Position numbers and translations under genes: made by a program. A DNA stretch of 5,636 nucleotides from an uncultured Actinomycetes bacterium. Its GTDB lineage: Bacteria > Actinomycetota > Actinomycetes > Nanopelagicales > Nanopelagicaceae. Positions 5,236-5,636 of the stretch are shown here, piece after piece; within the stretch, counting starts at the first letter, position 1, and every line of letters begins with the position of its first letter. The notes under the pieces are model-generated. The model saw nothing but the letters and a program-made list of their open reading frames with translations, was not told the DNA's origin and searched no databases. The stretch spans positions 1 through 5,636 of the forward strand of contig CAIZHC010000100.1 in assembly GCA_903932705.1 (NCBI GenBank). The letters are read 5' to 3'.

Positions 5236-5636
5236 TCGGCAACCGCGGAGATATGGCCGCATTCTCCGAAAGTTATGTTCGCGAAGATATCTTCATGCAG
5301 CAAGCCCGCAATAATGCTGAAGAGCTAGGCACGCTCGATCCGAGTCCTGCGGTCGGTGGTTTACTGCGCTTCGTTGTTGAATCTCTCAAAGCACGTTCCA
5401 TAGTTGAGATTGGCACAGGATCAGGAGTTAGTGGTCTCTGGTTATTTTCTGGTGCGGCTCAGGATGCAGTTCTTACCTCGATTGATACGGAACGAGAGCA
5501 CGCAGCTAGTGCGCGCGCAATTTTTGAAGAGTCGGGAATTTCTACACAACGCTTTAGGCTGATCACAGGAATTATTATGGAAGTTGTGGGCAAACTTGCA
5601 GATAACAACTATGACCTCGTCGTGATCAGACCGGCA
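5232..5636 (+). CDS. SAM-dependent O-methyltransferase (Rv1220c type), 3'-truncated
   Basis: These are the first 135 residues of a class I methyltransferase similar to Rv1220c of M. tuberculosis and related to catechol/caffeoyl-CoA O-methyltransferases. VEIGTGSGVSGLWLFSGA (60-77) is the SAM-binding glycine-rich motif I, VLTSIDTEREHAASAR (82-97) the motif II acidic region, and ITGIIMEVVGKLADNNYDLV (112-131) leads into motif III. The ATG at 5232 overlaps the pepA stop as ATGA, a typical translational coupling arrangement; an internal ATG at 5253 is a second option. In Rv1220c the YDLV strand continues FIDAD, where the first aspartate is a metal ligand in related COMT enzymes. Here it reads VIRPA before the window ends, so that acid is missing. 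The enzyme may be metal-independent or have another role; the substrate is unknown. Confidence 0.9.
   Translation, partial: MIGNRGDMAAFSESYVREDIFMQQARNNAEELGTLDPSPAVGGLLRFVVESLKARSIVEIGTGSGVSGLWLFSGAAQDAVLTSIDTEREHAASARAIFEESGISTQRFRLITGIIMEVVGKLADNNYDLVVIRPA

Overview
The window looks like chromosomal DNA of an actinobacterium with a fairly balanced base composition, such as the freshwater acI/Nanopelagicales group. The lineage call rests on three things: a DapD of the actinobacterial type that can be aligned almost end to end with the Mycobacterium tuberculosis enzyme from memory, a DUF3117 protein with the near-invariant N-terminus MAAMKPRTGDGP, and an O-methyltransferase of the Rv1220c type. 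The acI assignment is inference. No phage, transposon or CRISPR sequence was seen.

Left part (1-2021, + strand): a cell-envelope pair. A family 2 glycosyltransferase, cut at its 5' end by the window edge, is followed after 2 bases by a secreted SpoIID/LytB-domain protein. Both are probably co-transcribed and end at a hairpin that can act in both directions.

Middle (1988-2270): the only gene-poor stretch. It holds a minus-strand tRNA gene with intact arms but an irregular anticodon arm (GAC in the anticodon position, U37, C21, a C-A mismatch at 31-39). It also has a 15-base near-repeat of that anticodon arm about 125 bases away and a strong bidirectional terminator. A plus-strand promoter-like sequence could drive a roughly 60-base RNA that begins with the repeat. 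Such an RNA would be complementary to the tRNA anticodon arm.

Right part (2271-5636): dapD (lysine and diaminopimelate synthesis) lies on the minus strand. Divergent from it is a plus-strand series: a 67-residue orphan sigma-70 region 4 helix-turn-helix protein that appears leaderless, a DUF3117 protein with a clear ribosome binding site, pepA (leucyl aminopeptidase, M17), and the 5' end of an O-methyltransferase whose start overlaps the pepA stop by four bases. DUF3117, pepA and the methyltransferase are packed as an operon. The small region 4 protein has its own apparent promoter and lies 63 bases upstream of DUF3117. In M. tuberculosis, dapD, a DUF3117 gene and this methyltransferase also lie in one chromosomal neighbourhood just before sigE. 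The part beyond the window may therefore lead into an extracytoplasmic sigma factor locus, though that cannot be seen here.
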